Assembly: GCA_013298955.1 (NCBI GenBank)
Contig: JAAFJT010000008.1
Location: 1-64,000 of the forward strand
DNA length: 64,000 bases
Direction: 5' to 3'
Origin: Chitinophagales bacterium
Lineage (GTDB): Bacteria; Bacteroidota; Bacteroidia; Chitinophagales; Saprospiraceae
Each line of letters opens with the position of its first letter. Within the stretch, counting starts at the first letter, position 1. A program made the translations under genes and the position numbers. A model generated the notes under the pieces. That model saw only the letters and a program-made list of their open reading frames with translations. It did not search any database and was not told where the DNA came from. Shown one piece after another: positions 43,688-51,884 of the stretch.

Positions 43688-43922
43688 AAAAGATACTACA
43701 TTCATATTGTTGCAATTTAAACGCATTGAATCGCTCAATCAGTTGATTGAAGCCCATCATAAAATAGATGAACCGAGCCTATTGATGATGGAACAATATC
43801 ATGATATGCGGGAAGAGTCGATTAAATTGATTTTAAATTACTTTTTTCAATTAGGCGTTCAAAAGGATTTAGCTAAAGTCCTCCAAAAAGATTTTAAAAA
43901 TTTATGGGCAGTGGCTTCATAA
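43674..43922 (+). CDS. 82-residue helical partner of the nucleotidyltransferase
   Basis: The start at 43674 (KLSKKDTTFILLQFKRIESL) overlaps the upstream gene by 14 bases in a different frame. The longer ORF from 43605 reads inside that gene and is not native. The protein is all-helical and charged (DEPSLLMMEQYHDMREESIK), with no membrane segment and no R-x4-6-H HEPN motif. The tight overlap and shared promoter indicate co-translation with the nucleotidyltransferase. It could be its antitoxin or partner subunit; I do not recognise the family. Confidence 0.7.
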   Translation: MKLSKKDTTFILLQFKRIESLNQLIEAHHKIDEPSLLMMEQYHDMREESIKLILNYFFQLGVQKDLAKVLQKDFKNLWAVAS

Positions 43923-44055
43923 CCTGCATGAACCTCTTTAGCTTGATAAGCAAAAGTGCGCTGAACCGCAAGAAATCATACTTTTCATGAATGGTTTTGT
44001 CTCTCGTTTGAAGTCATTTTTTATTTACAAAATGGTTTTGGTTTGAAAACGCAAT

Positions 44056-44093
44056 AAAAAATGGCATTTGTTCCCAAACGGATGCCGTTTTTT
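44056..44093. terminator. bidirectional terminator hairpin
   Basis: AAAAAATGGCATTTGTTCCC pairs with CAAACGGATGCCGTTTTTT, with A/T runs on both sides. It lies between convergent genes. Confidence 0.75.
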
Positions 44094-44104
44094 ATATAAA
44101 TTAT

Positions 44105-44290
44105 TCACTTAGAATTTCCTGATAAGCATTCAATAACTCTATTTGATACCGTTTCATCAAACCATAATTTTTTTTTCAATCTTTCATTGTCTTTTGTAAA
44201 AGAAAACATAAAATTAGGGTTTGCCATATGCAATCCTTTCAAATATTCATAAAGCCTATCATGTAAGAGCAGTATTTCATTTTCGGTCAT
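44105..44290 (-). CDS. small hypothetical protein (61 aa)
   Basis: Not recognised. I chose the start at 44290 (TENEILLLHDRLYEYLKGLH); the ORF start at 44398 would overlap hemW. Charged, with Phe/Asn in the middle (MANPNFMFSFTKDNERLKKK). Possibly co-transcribed with hemW, which ends 80 bases upstream. It could also be the remnant of a longer gene. Confidence 0.5.
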   Translation of the reverse strand: MTENEILLLHDRLYEYLKGLHMANPNFMFSFTKDNERLKKKLWFDETVSNRVIECLSGNSK

Positions 44291-44369
44291 AATGGATTTT
44301 ATTTTGGGTTTGAAAAGGCAAAATAAAACATTTTTATCAAAAAATGCCCGTTCTGACGAAACAGGTTTG

Positions 44370-45497
44370 TTATATAAACAATTCCGCAGCAATTCCATCT
44401 GCTAAAAATTTGCCTGATGCACTTAATATATAATGATTTTTATTTTTTATAATATTTTGATTATCAATAAAAAATTGAACCATTTTTTCAAAAAAACATC
44501 GTTTTTCAAAACCATATTTCAACTCAATGATTTCAATATCAATACCCCAAATCGTGCGCAAAGCGGTCATCACATACTCGTTATATTGTTGATTGATTGT
44601 CAAGATTTCTTTTTCAAAATTCAAATTTTCGATGGCAATCCCGTTTAAATATTGGTGATTATTTGCCACATTCCATTGCCGACTCGCGCCGTCAAAAGAG
44701 TGCGCAGATGGTCCAACGCCCAAATACGAAACCCCTTTCCAATAATTTGCATTGTGTTTGGAATACCAACCCGCTTGCGCAAAATTGGAAATTTCATAAT
44801 GAACATAACTTTTTTGCGCCATTTGTTCCATCAGTACTTCAAATTGAGTGGCGGCATGCTCATCACTCACAGCTATTTTTTTTTGCAAGCGTATCTGTTT
44901 GTCTAACGGCGTTTTAGGTTCTACCGTGAGCGCGTAACAGGAAATATGCGGAATTTTATAGTCAAAAATCGTATTCAAATTCGTCAACCATTGCGCATGT
45001 GAAGTGGTTGGTGTACCGTAAATCAAGTCAACCGTCAAGTTTTGGAAACCAATTGTCAACGCATTTTCGAGGCAATGACGGGCTTCTTGCGCATTATGAG
45101 CGCGATTCATATATTTTAAATCATTATCTGAAAAAGATTGAATACCAATACTTAATCGATTGATAGGCGTATCTCTTTTCAACATTTGAAGGTAGGCAAC
45201 CGATAAATCATCTGGATTTGCCTCCAAAGTGATTTCCGCTGTTGTGGAAACATCATATGTTTTAAAAATAATTTCAAATAAAACGGTCAATTGTTTTGCC
45301 TCCAAAAGAGAAGGCGTGCCGCCGCCGATGTAAATGGTGTTGATTTTTTCATCCTTCAAATAAGTGCGTCTTAAAGACAATTCGCGCCCAATCGCTTCCA
45401 TCATCACCGTTTGTTGCCGCAAGGAAGTGGAAAAATGAAAATTGCAATAATTGCATGCCTGTTTGCAAAATGGAATATGTATATAAATGCCTGCCAA
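44370..45497 (-). CDS. hemW: radical SAM heme chaperone HemW
   Basis: A 375-residue radical SAM protein, formerly called a coproporphyrinogen III oxidase-like protein. It begins AGIYIHIPFCKQACNYCNFH with the CxxxCxxC cluster motif and lacks the longer N-terminus of true HemN. Other blocks: TIYIGGGTPSLLE, EITLEANPDDL, RLSIGIQSFSD and YLGVGPSAHSFD. It binds heme and delivers it to respiratory enzymes. Length is normal. Confidence 0.93.
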   Translation of the reverse strand: MAGIYIHIPFCKQACNYCNFHFSTSLRQQTVMMEAIGRELSLRRTYLKDEKINTIYIGGGTPSLLEAKQLTVLFEIIFKTYDVSTTAEITLEANPDDLSVAYLQMLKRDTPINRLSIGIQSFSDNDLKYMNRAHNAQEARHCLENALTIGFQNLTVDLIYGTPTTSHAQWLTNLNTIFDYKIPHISCYALTVEPKTPLDKQIRLQKKIAVSDEHAATQFEVLMEQMAQKSYVHYEISNFAQAGWYSKHNANYWKGVSYLGVGPSAHSFDGASRQWNVANNHQYLNGIAIENLNFEKEILTINQQYNEYVMTALRTIWGIDIEIIELKYGFEKRCFFEKMVQFFIDNQNIIKNKNHYILSASGKFLADGIAAELFI

Positions 45498-45539
45498 TGC
45501 TTTATGATTTTAAAGATTCATTTAAAAACTTGGATTTGT

Positions 45540-45674
45540 GAAACACATAGGACACATAGGTTTCATAGAACACATAGGCATAAGCATTTTTTTTCGTTCA
45601 AGAAGCGAAAAAAGAAACACTTGCGCCTATGTGTCCTATGTGTCCTATGAAACCTATGTGTACTATGTGTTTTA
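45540..45674. repeat. B-family palindrome, copy 5
   Basis: The left arm AAACACATAGGACACATAGG pairs with the right arm CCTATGTGTACTATGTGTTT, with additional TTTCATAG units. The loop at 45590-45620 is itself partly complementary (TTTTCGTTC/GAAGCGAAAA). Confidence 0.9.
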
Positions 45675-45699
45675 AAAATGCAATAAATCCAATTTTAAC

Positions 45700-45730
45700 T
45701 TTGAAAAAAAACAAATCTACTGTACTTTTG
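45700..45730 (+). promoter_or_regulatory. promoter TTTG-N19-TACTTTTG
   Basis: -33 TTTG at 45700-45703 and -7 TACTTTTG at 45723-45730, 37 bases before the DUF4920 gene. Confidence 0.7.
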
Positions 45731-45767
45731 AGGAAAAATTGCAATCATTTCAAATAATTCTATCTAT

Positions 45768-46292
45768 ATGTTTCAAAAAATCCTATTATCCATGAGTCTT
45801 GCCGCCTTTTTAGGCATCGGCTGCACCCCGAAAACGAGTAAAACCGCACCATCGGAAGACCAGGCTTATCAAATTTTTAAAGCCAAAGCCCATGATGGCA
45901 AGGCTTTTGGCGCGAAATTCGACCCAAAAGGTGCGATTCCATATGATGCTTTGGTTTCCAAAATTGAAAAAGGCGATAAAACCGAAAGTGTGACCGTCAC
46001 AGGCAAGGTCGAAGCCGTTTGTAAAGCAAAAGGTTGTTGGATGAATATCCAATCGGAAACGGGGAAACCGTCGATGTTTGTAAAATTCCAAGATTATGCG
46101 TTTTTTATGCCAAAAGATCTTGCTGGTAAAAAAATCGTCATGACTGGAAAAGCCTTTACCGAAACAACTCCTGTGGAACAATTGAAACATTTCGCGGAAG
46201 ATGACGGCAAATCGCCCGCCGAAATCGCTAAAATTACGAAACCAAAGACGGAAATGAAATTTATGGCAACAGGCGTTGTCATTGTGGATTAA
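45768..46292 (+). CDS. DUF4920 lipoprotein
   Basis: A 174-residue predicted lipoprotein (signal ILLSMSLAAFLGIGC). The domain has the DUF4920 core: AIPYDALVSKIEKGDKTESV, VTGKVEAVCKAKGCWMNIQS and MFVKFQDYAFFMPKDLAGK, followed by Glu/Lys-rich GKAFTETTPVEQLKHFAEDD. The paired Cys in CKAKGCW suggests a metal- or redox-related OB-fold, but function is unknown. Own promoter upstream. Confidence 0.88.
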   Translation: MFQKILLSMSLAAFLGIGCTPKTSKTAPSEDQAYQIFKAKAHDGKAFGAKFDPKGAIPYDALVSKIEKGDKTESVTVTGKVEAVCKAKGCWMNIQSETGKPSMFVKFQDYAFFMPKDLAGKKIVMTGKAFTETTPVEQLKHFAEDDGKSPAEIAKITKPKTEMKFMATGVVIVD

Positions 46293-46327
46293 CGAAGTAA
46301 GTAGTTCAATTGAAAGAACCGATCCAA

Positions 46328-46359
46328 AAGGTCGGCGAGGTTGCAACCTCGCCGACCTT
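46328..46359. repeat. GC-rich 32-base palindrome
   Basis: AAGGTCGGCGAGGTTGCAAC and the reverse form a perfect palindrome. The preceding AGTTCAATTGAAAGAA is the reverse complement of the flank after C-family copy 1. It may also end the DUF4920 transcript. Confidence 0.8.
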
Positions 46360-46477
46360 GATTCGATACGAATACACTGATTATCAATCATTTACATTTT
46401 GGTCGCTTATTTCAAATCAACTACTTAGCTTTTGATTTTTCAAGCCCTATTTTTTAGACTCTTTTAACAAACGCATC

Positions 46478-47068
46478 ATGAAGTATCGAGCAGCTAAAGC
46501 CTTCATTCTCAATGAGTTGAAAACGAAATTAACACCCAATTTATCGTATCATGGCGTACACCACACGTTAGATGTGTTGGCAACGACCCGCGCTTTATGC
46601 ACATCGGAGAAGGTGGGTCGGCGCGATAAATTGTTGTTGAAAACGGCTGCTTTATTCCATGATGTCGGATTTACGCGCAGTGTCCGCGAACATGAACGGC
46701 ATGGTTGCGAGATAGCGCGTTCTTTTCTACCCTATTTTGGGTATCAAACAAATGATATTGAATTGATTTGTGGGATGATTATGGCAACTAAAATCCCGCA
46801 ATCGCCGCAAACGCGTTTAGAAGCCATTTTGTGTGATGCCGATTTGGATTATCTTGGCAGAAATGATTTTTATTCGATTGGACAAACGCTGTTTGAAGAG
46901 TTAAAATCATTGGGTATTCTTTCCACCGAACAGGCTTGGAATCGACTGCAAGTTAATTTTTTAACGGCGCACCGTTTTTGTACGCATACGAATCTCGTGT
47001 TACGAGAACCCGTTAAACAATTGTATTTGAATGAGTTACGTCATTTAATCGCTACTTATTCCATCTGA
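46478..47068 (+). CDS. HD-domain phosphohydrolase
   Basis: A 196-residue cytosolic HD domain: YHGVHHTLDVLATTRAL, then KTAALFHDVGFTRSVREHER (the HD pair), and ILCDADLDYLGR (the last metal Asp). No sensor or receiver domain is fused. The substrate is unknown; it is likely a metal-dependent phosphodiesterase or nucleotidase. An E-family palindrome begins 8 bases past the stop. Confidence 0.88.
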   Translation: MKYRAAKAFILNELKTKLTPNLSYHGVHHTLDVLATTRALCTSEKVGRRDKLLLKTAALFHDVGFTRSVREHERHGCEIARSFLPYFGYQTNDIELICGMIMATKIPQSPQTRLEAILCDADLDYLGRNDFYSIGQTLFEELKSLGILSTEQAWNRLQVNFLTAHRFCTHTNLVLREPVKQLYLNELRHLIATYSI

Positions 47069-47075
47069 ATACTTG

Positions 47076-47180
47076 GTTTGAATTAGGATTTATGAAATTA
47101 TTGGGATTCAATTCGGATTGATTTTTTAAGATTTTATCCTAAAATTCAATCCGAATTGAATCCTAAAAATCCTAATTCAG
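47076..47180. repeat. E-family palindrome, copy 1
   Basis: Arms GGTTTGAATTAGGATTTATG and TCCTAAAAATCCTAATTCAG, with inner GGGATTCAATTCGGATTGAT pairing with AATTCAATCCGAATTGAATC. Confidence 0.9.
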
Positions 47181-47237
47181 ACCGTACCGCAACTTGAGTT
47201 AAATATTAAAAATCAAGCCCTTAATCATCTATCAACA

Positions 47238-47840
47238 ATGATACATATCGCTATTTTTGCTTCGGGCGGGGGCAGTAATGCACGCCGTATTTTGGAACAT
47301 TTTCAAAACCATCCATCTATTCGCGTCGCGCTTGTTGCGTCGAATCGCAAAGCGGCTTTTGTATTGGAAATCGCCGCCGAATATGGCGTTGAAACCTTCG
47401 TCATATCCAAAAACATGCTCACGCAACCCGCCGAACACCCCGATTTGAGTGAAAAATTAACCAAATTGGGTATTGACTATATCGTTTTGGCAGGTTTTTT
47501 GGTTTTGATGCCAAAGGAATTGGTGCATCTTTACAACGAACGCATTTTTAACATTCATCCCGCGCTCTTGCCCAAATTTGGTGGGCAGGGCATGTATGGC
47601 AAACACGTTCACGAAGCTGTCTATGCCGCAGTGCAGGCAGGGACGGAAACCGAATCAGGCATCACGATTCATTTAGTCAACGAATTTTATGATAAAGGCG
47701 CACCTTTATTTCAAGCCAAAATCGCCTTACAACGGACGGATTCGCCTTCCGAAATCGCTCGAAAAGTCCTTACATTGGAGCATCATTACTACCCACAAAC
47801 TATTGAAAATCAGATTTTAAAAGATAATTTAAAAATATAA
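47238..47840 (+). CDS. purN: phosphoribosylglycinamide formyltransferase PurN
   Basis: Transfers a formyl group from 10-formyl-THF to GAR in purine synthesis. 200 residues. Phosphate loop IAIFASGGGSNARRILEHF, catalytic Asn-His in RIFNIHPALLPKFGGQGMYG and the Asp in the GITIHLVNEFYDKG block (family SGxTVHxVDxxxDxG), where the first Asp of the classical block is Asn here. Other pur genes are not adjacent. Confidence 0.93.
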   Translation: MIHIAIFASGGGSNARRILEHFQNHPSIRVALVASNRKAAFVLEIAAEYGVETFVISKNMLTQPAEHPDLSEKLTKLGIDYIVLAGFLVLMPKELVHLYNERIFNIHPALLPKFGGQGMYGKHVHEAVYAAVQAGTETESGITIHLVNEFYDKGAPLFQAKIALQRTDSPSEIARKVLTLEHHYYPQTIENQILKDNLKI

Positions 47841-47910
47841 TTTCATATTTCGCCCGACTCGAATCACTCCAAAAACGCGCTGGTCGAAATGTTCTAAAAC
47901 GGTAACTATT

Positions 47911-49884
47911 ATGAGAACATCTTTTTCAATACTTGCTTTAAGCGTCCTTTGGTTTCTGCCTGCTACTCATTTTGCAAACGGCGCAGACCGCGAACAACCG
48001 CGTTTGACGTGGAAAGAGCATCGCCGTCAGGCAGAAAAATCGGTCGAAACGGGCAAACTTTTAGAAGCCGCTTTCCATTTTGAAGCCGCTTGGAAACAAA
48101 AGCGGACTCAAAAAGAGTTGGTCTATCAAGCAGGCATGTTGTATGCCCAAGTGCGGGATTATGCCAAAGCGGTGCAACTTTTAGCGTATGTCAAAGATGA
48201 TGTAAAAGCATTTCCATCAGCGCGTTATAAATATGCTTTATCTTTAAAGCAATCGGGTCAATACGATGATGCTTCTCGCGAATTGGTGATTGCCATCAAT
48301 ACGTACATGGGCAAAGACCGCAATGAAGTGGTTGAAAAATTGCAAAATGAGTTGTCTGGATGCAGTTTGGGGATTCAAATGGAGGCTGCCGCAACCGCCT
48401 TGGCAACCAACGAAAATGCAGGCAGGCCGAAAGTGAAATTGGAACATTTGAATGAAAATATTAATTCGATTGGGTCGGATTTCGCGCCTGTTTTGTTTGG
48501 AAATGACATTTTGTACTTCACTTCGGATAGAAAAGGCAGTTTGGGCATTCATCGGAGTCAACAAATGGTGGGCGAATGGCGGGCTTCGGATATGCCAAAA
48601 TTCCCATTAGACCATAATTTACCGTTTGGAAATGGGTGTTTTGCGCCCGATGCGAGTCGTTTTTACTATTCTCAACAAGAAACGGATAAAAAAGGGAATA
48701 AATTTTCAGCGATTTATGTCATCAAACGGGCGGGTTTGAGTTGGGCGCAACCGATGCGCTTGCGCAATTACATCAATGCGGATGGCGCAACTACCACACA
48801 TCCTTTTGTGGTGCATCAAGACGGGGTGGAAACCTTGTATTTTTCGAGCAATCGGCGCAATGGACAAGGCGGGATGGATTTATGGAGCGCGACCCGCGAG
48901 ATTAGTAGTCCTGATATTGACTTTACGGTGCCGCGCAATCTGGGCAAAACGGTCAATTCTTCGGCAGATGAAGTGACTCCTTTTTATGATTTGGAAACAG
49001 AAATGTTGTATTTTGCTTCTAATGGAAAACAAAGTATTGGTGGATTGGATATTTTCAAAACTAAAAATGTTGGTGGTAAAAATTGGAACGTGCCTGAAAA
49101 TGTAGGTTTGCCTTATAATTCGGCGGCGGATGATTATTATTTCATCCAAAATCGGGCAAAAACAGGTGGTTTTTTCACCTCGAATCGCCGTTTTGCAGGC
49201 GAAAAAGTAACAACAGTGGATGATGATATTTTTGGATTTTCCATTGAAAGCAGTCAACCCTTGCAAGTAAAAGGAACCATTACAACTAAAAGTATTGGAA
49301 AACAAGTTAATACAAGTTTTAATATTGCATTATATGAAAAACGAGGAAAAGATGATCTTCGACTTTTGACGGCTGAAACCTTTGGAAATGGGGTCTATCA
49401 ATTGTTGATTATGCCCAATAAAACGTATCGGATGGAAGTGGAGCAAGAAAATTATAAAGTCGCAACCTATGATTTTAGTACGCAAGACACGTCGAAAATG
49501 GTTGTGAAAAATTTTGTTTTAGAACCAATCGGCGAATTAGCATCGAAATCAGGCGAAAAAACGGAAAAACCAATGGGTCCCGCAGGCGATTCTGCCTTAG
49601 AACCAACTGAAAATGAAGGAAATATCGTTAAAAAAGGCGTTTTGTATCGGGTGCAATTGGCTACGACTAAAAATTTGGATGCTTCGTATCGACGGCGATT
49701 GGAACGCGTAGAATCTTACGGGCGTTTTGACATCGAATGGGCGGCGAATGAGGAGAAAAAATTGATGATAGGCGAGTTTGAAAGCCTTGCCAAAGCCAAT
49801 CAAGCGTGTAAAGTGATTCAAACGAAAAGTTTTAAAACGGCATTTGTCGTAAAATATGAAAATGGAAAACGGGTTGGTAAATAA
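47911..49884 (+). CDS. PorE-like TPR/PD40 protein with SPOR-like C-terminus
   Basis: A 657-residue exported protein (signal TSFSILALSVLWFLPATHFANG). Order: TPR-like helices (about 35-150), WD40-like/PD40 propeller repeats (about 180-450; DILYFTSDRKGSLGIHRSQQ, ETLYFSSNRRNGQGGMDLWS and MLYFASNGKQSIGGLDIF), a carboxypeptidase-regulatory-like beta domain (about 455-550), a linker, and a C-terminal unit of about 80 residues (VLYRVQLATTKNLDASYRRR ... MIGEFESLAKANQACKVIQ) that looks like a SPOR domain. PorE of T9SS has the same first three parts but ends in OmpA. Both OmpA and SPOR bind peptidoglycan, so a T9SS anchoring role is plausible. Confidence 0.8.
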   Translation: MRTSFSILALSVLWFLPATHFANGADREQPRLTWKEHRRQAEKSVETGKLLEAAFHFEAAWKQKRTQKELVYQAGMLYAQVRDYAKAVQLLAYVKDDVKAFPSARYKYALSLKQSGQYDDASRELVIAINTYMGKDRNEVVEKLQNELSGCSLGIQMEAAATALATNENAGRPKVKLEHLNENINSIGSDFAPVLFGNDILYFTSDRKGSLGIHRSQQMVGEWRASDMPKFPLDHNLPFGNGCFAPDASRFYYSQQETDKKGNKFSAIYVIKRAGLSWAQPMRLRNYINADGATTTHPFVVHQDGVETLYFSSNRRNGQGGMDLWSATREISSPDIDFTVPRNLGKTVNSSADEVTPFYDLETEMLYFASNGKQSIGGLDIFKTKNVGGKNWNVPENVGLPYNSAADDYYFIQNRAKTGGFFTSNRRFAGEKVTTVDDDIFGFSIESSQPLQVKGTITTKSIGKQVNTSFNIALYEKRGKDDLRLLTAETFGNGVYQLLIMPNKTYRMEVEQENYKVATYDFSTQDTSKMVVKNFVLEPIGELASKSGEKTEKPMGPAGDSALEPTENEGNIVKKGVLYRVQLATTKNLDASYRRRLERVESYGRFDIEWAANEEKKLMIGEFESLAKANQACKVIQTKSFKTAFVVKYENGKRVGK

Positions 49885-49968
49885 AAAGGTGAACGATTCG
49901 GTGGATTTCGGAGTGTTGCGATAGCGGCATGCAGCACGCTATCAAAAAAGTGGAGATACTTTTTGTTT

Positions 49969-50029
49969 TAAAACGCGCAAGGGACAAAGCGAACCAAAGG
50001 CAGGTTCATTTTGTCCCTTGCGCGTTTTA
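49969..50029. terminator. long hairpin after PorE-like gene
   Basis: TAAAACGCGCAAGGGACAAA pairs with TTTTGTCCCTTGCGCGTTTTA, extended by GAACC/GGTTC. Arms of about 27 bases. It lies between convergent genes and probably blocks transcription in both directions. Confidence 0.7.
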
Positions 50030-50121
50030 GACGGATACACATTCCAATCAGTTTTTACAAAATCGTAACAATCAGCGTCTTAAAACTGATTTCCCGACTC
50101 CTGTTTTCAATTTGCCTATAT

Positions 50122-50778
50122 TTAAAATACCTTTTTCAGCGCATCTGCCAATTCATAGCGGTTATCAATCTCTAAAATCGCATAAATATTCTTCAAATGG
50201 AATTTAATCGCATCCACTGTGATGCCTAACTCTTCCGCTACCATTTTATAACTCTTCCCGGTGGCGATGCTTTCCGCCACTTTAAGTTGACATTTGGTCA
50301 ATTGTTGCGTATTTGATTTTGTTTTAGGAGATAAAACCGACGTTAATTGGGCTTTGCGCAAAAGTTCCATCATTTTTTTGGCTATAGGCGGGCTCATCGA
50401 CGCGCCCCCTGCGGCTGTATCCGCAATCGCTTCCAATAATTTGGTCGGTGGAATATTTTTCAACACATAACCTGCCGCGCCCGCATCAATTGCTTGGCAA
50501 ATCCTTTTTTCATCCTCGAAAATCGTCTGAATCAAGATATAAATATCAGGAAAAGTGGCGCGTAATTGTTGTGTCGCATCAATACCATTCATTTTACTGG
50601 GCAAATCAATGTCCATTAATACGACTTTCGGCGCGACGCGGCGGATGTTATAGACAATATCTGTTGCATCGGGATACGCGCCGACGCATTGAAAACCCTG
50701 CGTAAAATTCAAAAGAGAAGTCATCCCTTCTCGCAAATAGCGATTATCTTCGATGATAGCAACTTTAATAGGTTCCAT
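50122..50778 (-). CDS. NarL/LuxR-family response regulator
   Basis: A 218-residue regulator. Receiver: VAIIEDNRYLREGMTSLL, phospho-Asp in KVVLMDIDLPSKMNGIDA and the Lys in GYVLKNIPPTKLLEAI. The LuxR-type HTH at the end: TKCQLKVAESIATGKSYKMV, then AEELGITVDAIKFHLKNIY. No kinase is adjacent; the HisKA_3 kinase at 19250-20779 is of the right class but far away. Confidence 0.93.
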   Translation of the reverse strand: MEPIKVAIIEDNRYLREGMTSLLNFTQGFQCVGAYPDATDIVYNIRRVAPKVVLMDIDLPSKMNGIDATQQLRATFPDIYILIQTIFEDEKRICQAIDAGAAGYVLKNIPPTKLLEAIADTAAGGASMSPPIAKKMMELLRKAQLTSVLSPKTKSNTQQLTKCQLKVAESIATGKSYKMVAEELGITVDAIKFHLKNIYAILEIDNRYELADALKKVF

Positions 50779-50888
50779 GTTTGTTTAACATTTTGGCGAA
50801 GTAACAACTGGTAAAACAGGGTCTTTGGGAAATTAGTTCCTATATTTTGCGGCGGTCACAACTGTTAACTAAACTTTAACGGGGGGGG

Positions 50889-50937
50889 GACTTTACGTAA
50901 GTGTTCTTAAAGATTTTAAAAACACTTACGCAAAGTC
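50889..50937. repeat. palindrome next to poly-G run
   Basis: GACTTTACGTAAGTGTTCTT pairs with AAAAACACTTACGCAAAGTC (one G/A mismatch). It directly abuts G9. Confidence 0.75.
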
Positions 50938-51110
50938 TTCATCATATTTTCAAAAAAAAATGAAAGTAAAAGCAATTAAATTTATTCTCCTAAAAACATA
51001 AAATGTTGATTATCAATGTTTTATATTTTTAACAAAAATAAAAATTGCTTTTTTTTTCATTTTTTTTTAAAATTGTGGAAGTAAAATTTGGATTTTGTTT
51101 AACTCTGACC

Positions 51111-51118
51111 TAATTTTG
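51111..51118 (+). promoter_or_regulatory. -7 promoter element TAATTTTG
   Basis: TAnnTTTG match with TTTG at 51087-51090 (about 20 bases upstream). It lies 70 bases before the ECF sigma start. Confidence 0.6.
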
Positions 51119-51188
51119 CTTCGACAAAACAGGTTCTACAAAAACTTGTTGGAAATCACCCGAATTTTTTTTTATATAAATCTTACGC

Positions 51189-51752
51189 ATGATGTCAACG
51201 CTCGAATTCAACAACCGTTTAGATGGAATGAGTGCTTTGTTACACGCTTTTGCCTACAATCTGACCAAAAATATGGAGGATGCAAAAGATTTGTTTCAAG
51301 AAACTGCGTTTCGTGCTATGACCAATCGGGATAAATTTCGGATTGGAACGAATTTCAAAGCATGGACTTTTACGATTATGAAGAATATTTTCATCAATAA
51401 TTATCGTAAAAAAGTCAAGGCAAATACCATCACGGATGCAACGGATAACCAATTTTACATCAATTCTCCGATGGTTTCGATTCCGAATCAAGCTGAATCC
51501 GATATTATGATGCAAGAATTGACGGGCATGGTGGAGGCTTTGGATGCGAGTATTCAAGTGCCGTTTGTGATGCATTATCAAGGTTATAAATATCAGGAGA
51601 TTGCCGATGATTTAAAATTGCCTTTGGGGACGGTGAAAAGTCGGATTTTCTTTGCGCGCAAGGAGTTAAAAGATAAGATAAACCATCGATACGACAATTT
51701 AGGCAAATTGTATGAGCGCAATATTATGGAAGAAGTCGAAGAAAACGGGTAA
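51189..51752 (+). CDS. ECF RNA polymerase sigma factor
   Basis: A 187-residue ECF sigma of a highly conserved Bacteroidota type. Region 2: LTKNMEDAKDLFQETAFRAM and FKAWTFTIMKNIFINNYRKK. Region 4: PFVMHYQGYKYQEIADDLKL and PLGTVKSRIFFARKELKDKI. The TITDATDNQFYINSP linker is characteristic of this group. A terminator follows, separating it from the ABC exporter. Confidence 0.93.
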   Translation: MMSTLEFNNRLDGMSALLHAFAYNLTKNMEDAKDLFQETAFRAMTNRDKFRIGTNFKAWTFTIMKNIFINNYRKKVKANTITDATDNQFYINSPMVSIPNQAESDIMMQELTGMVEALDASIQVPFVMHYQGYKYQEIADDLKLPLGTVKSRIFFARKELKDKINHRYDNLGKLYERNIMEEVEENG

Positions 51753-51810
51753 AATCCGCTTAAAGATATTAAAGATTAGTTTGATTTTTCATAATAGAGG
51801 GTGTAATTGG

Positions 51811-51842
51811 TGACGACAGTGTGTACTGTCGTCACTTTTTAT
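51811..51842 (+). terminator. sigma-factor gene terminator
   Basis: GTGACGACAGT pairs perfectly with ACTGTCGTCAC around GTGT, then a T-rich tail. Confidence 0.88.
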
Positions 51843-51884
51843 TTTCTTTGTGTTTTATTTCCAAATTTTCTAAATTAAAACAAA

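Larger units (their letters stand above)
50779..51188. other. divergent regulatory spacer
   Basis: 410 bases between two divergent regulator genes. It holds a run of nine G (50881-50889), a palindrome at 50889-50937 and the promoter of the downstream ECF sigma gene. Very AT-rich otherwise. Confidence 0.65.

Noticed and set aside
45810-46391. 193-residue minus-strand ORF
   Set aside because: Antisense shadow of the DUF4920 gene; Phe/Arg/His-rich composition typical of reverse frames.
19250-50778. Sensor kinase and NarL/LuxR regulator as a defined two-component pair
   Set aside because: The classes match but the genes are 30 kb apart with no shared motif, so pairing is not supported.
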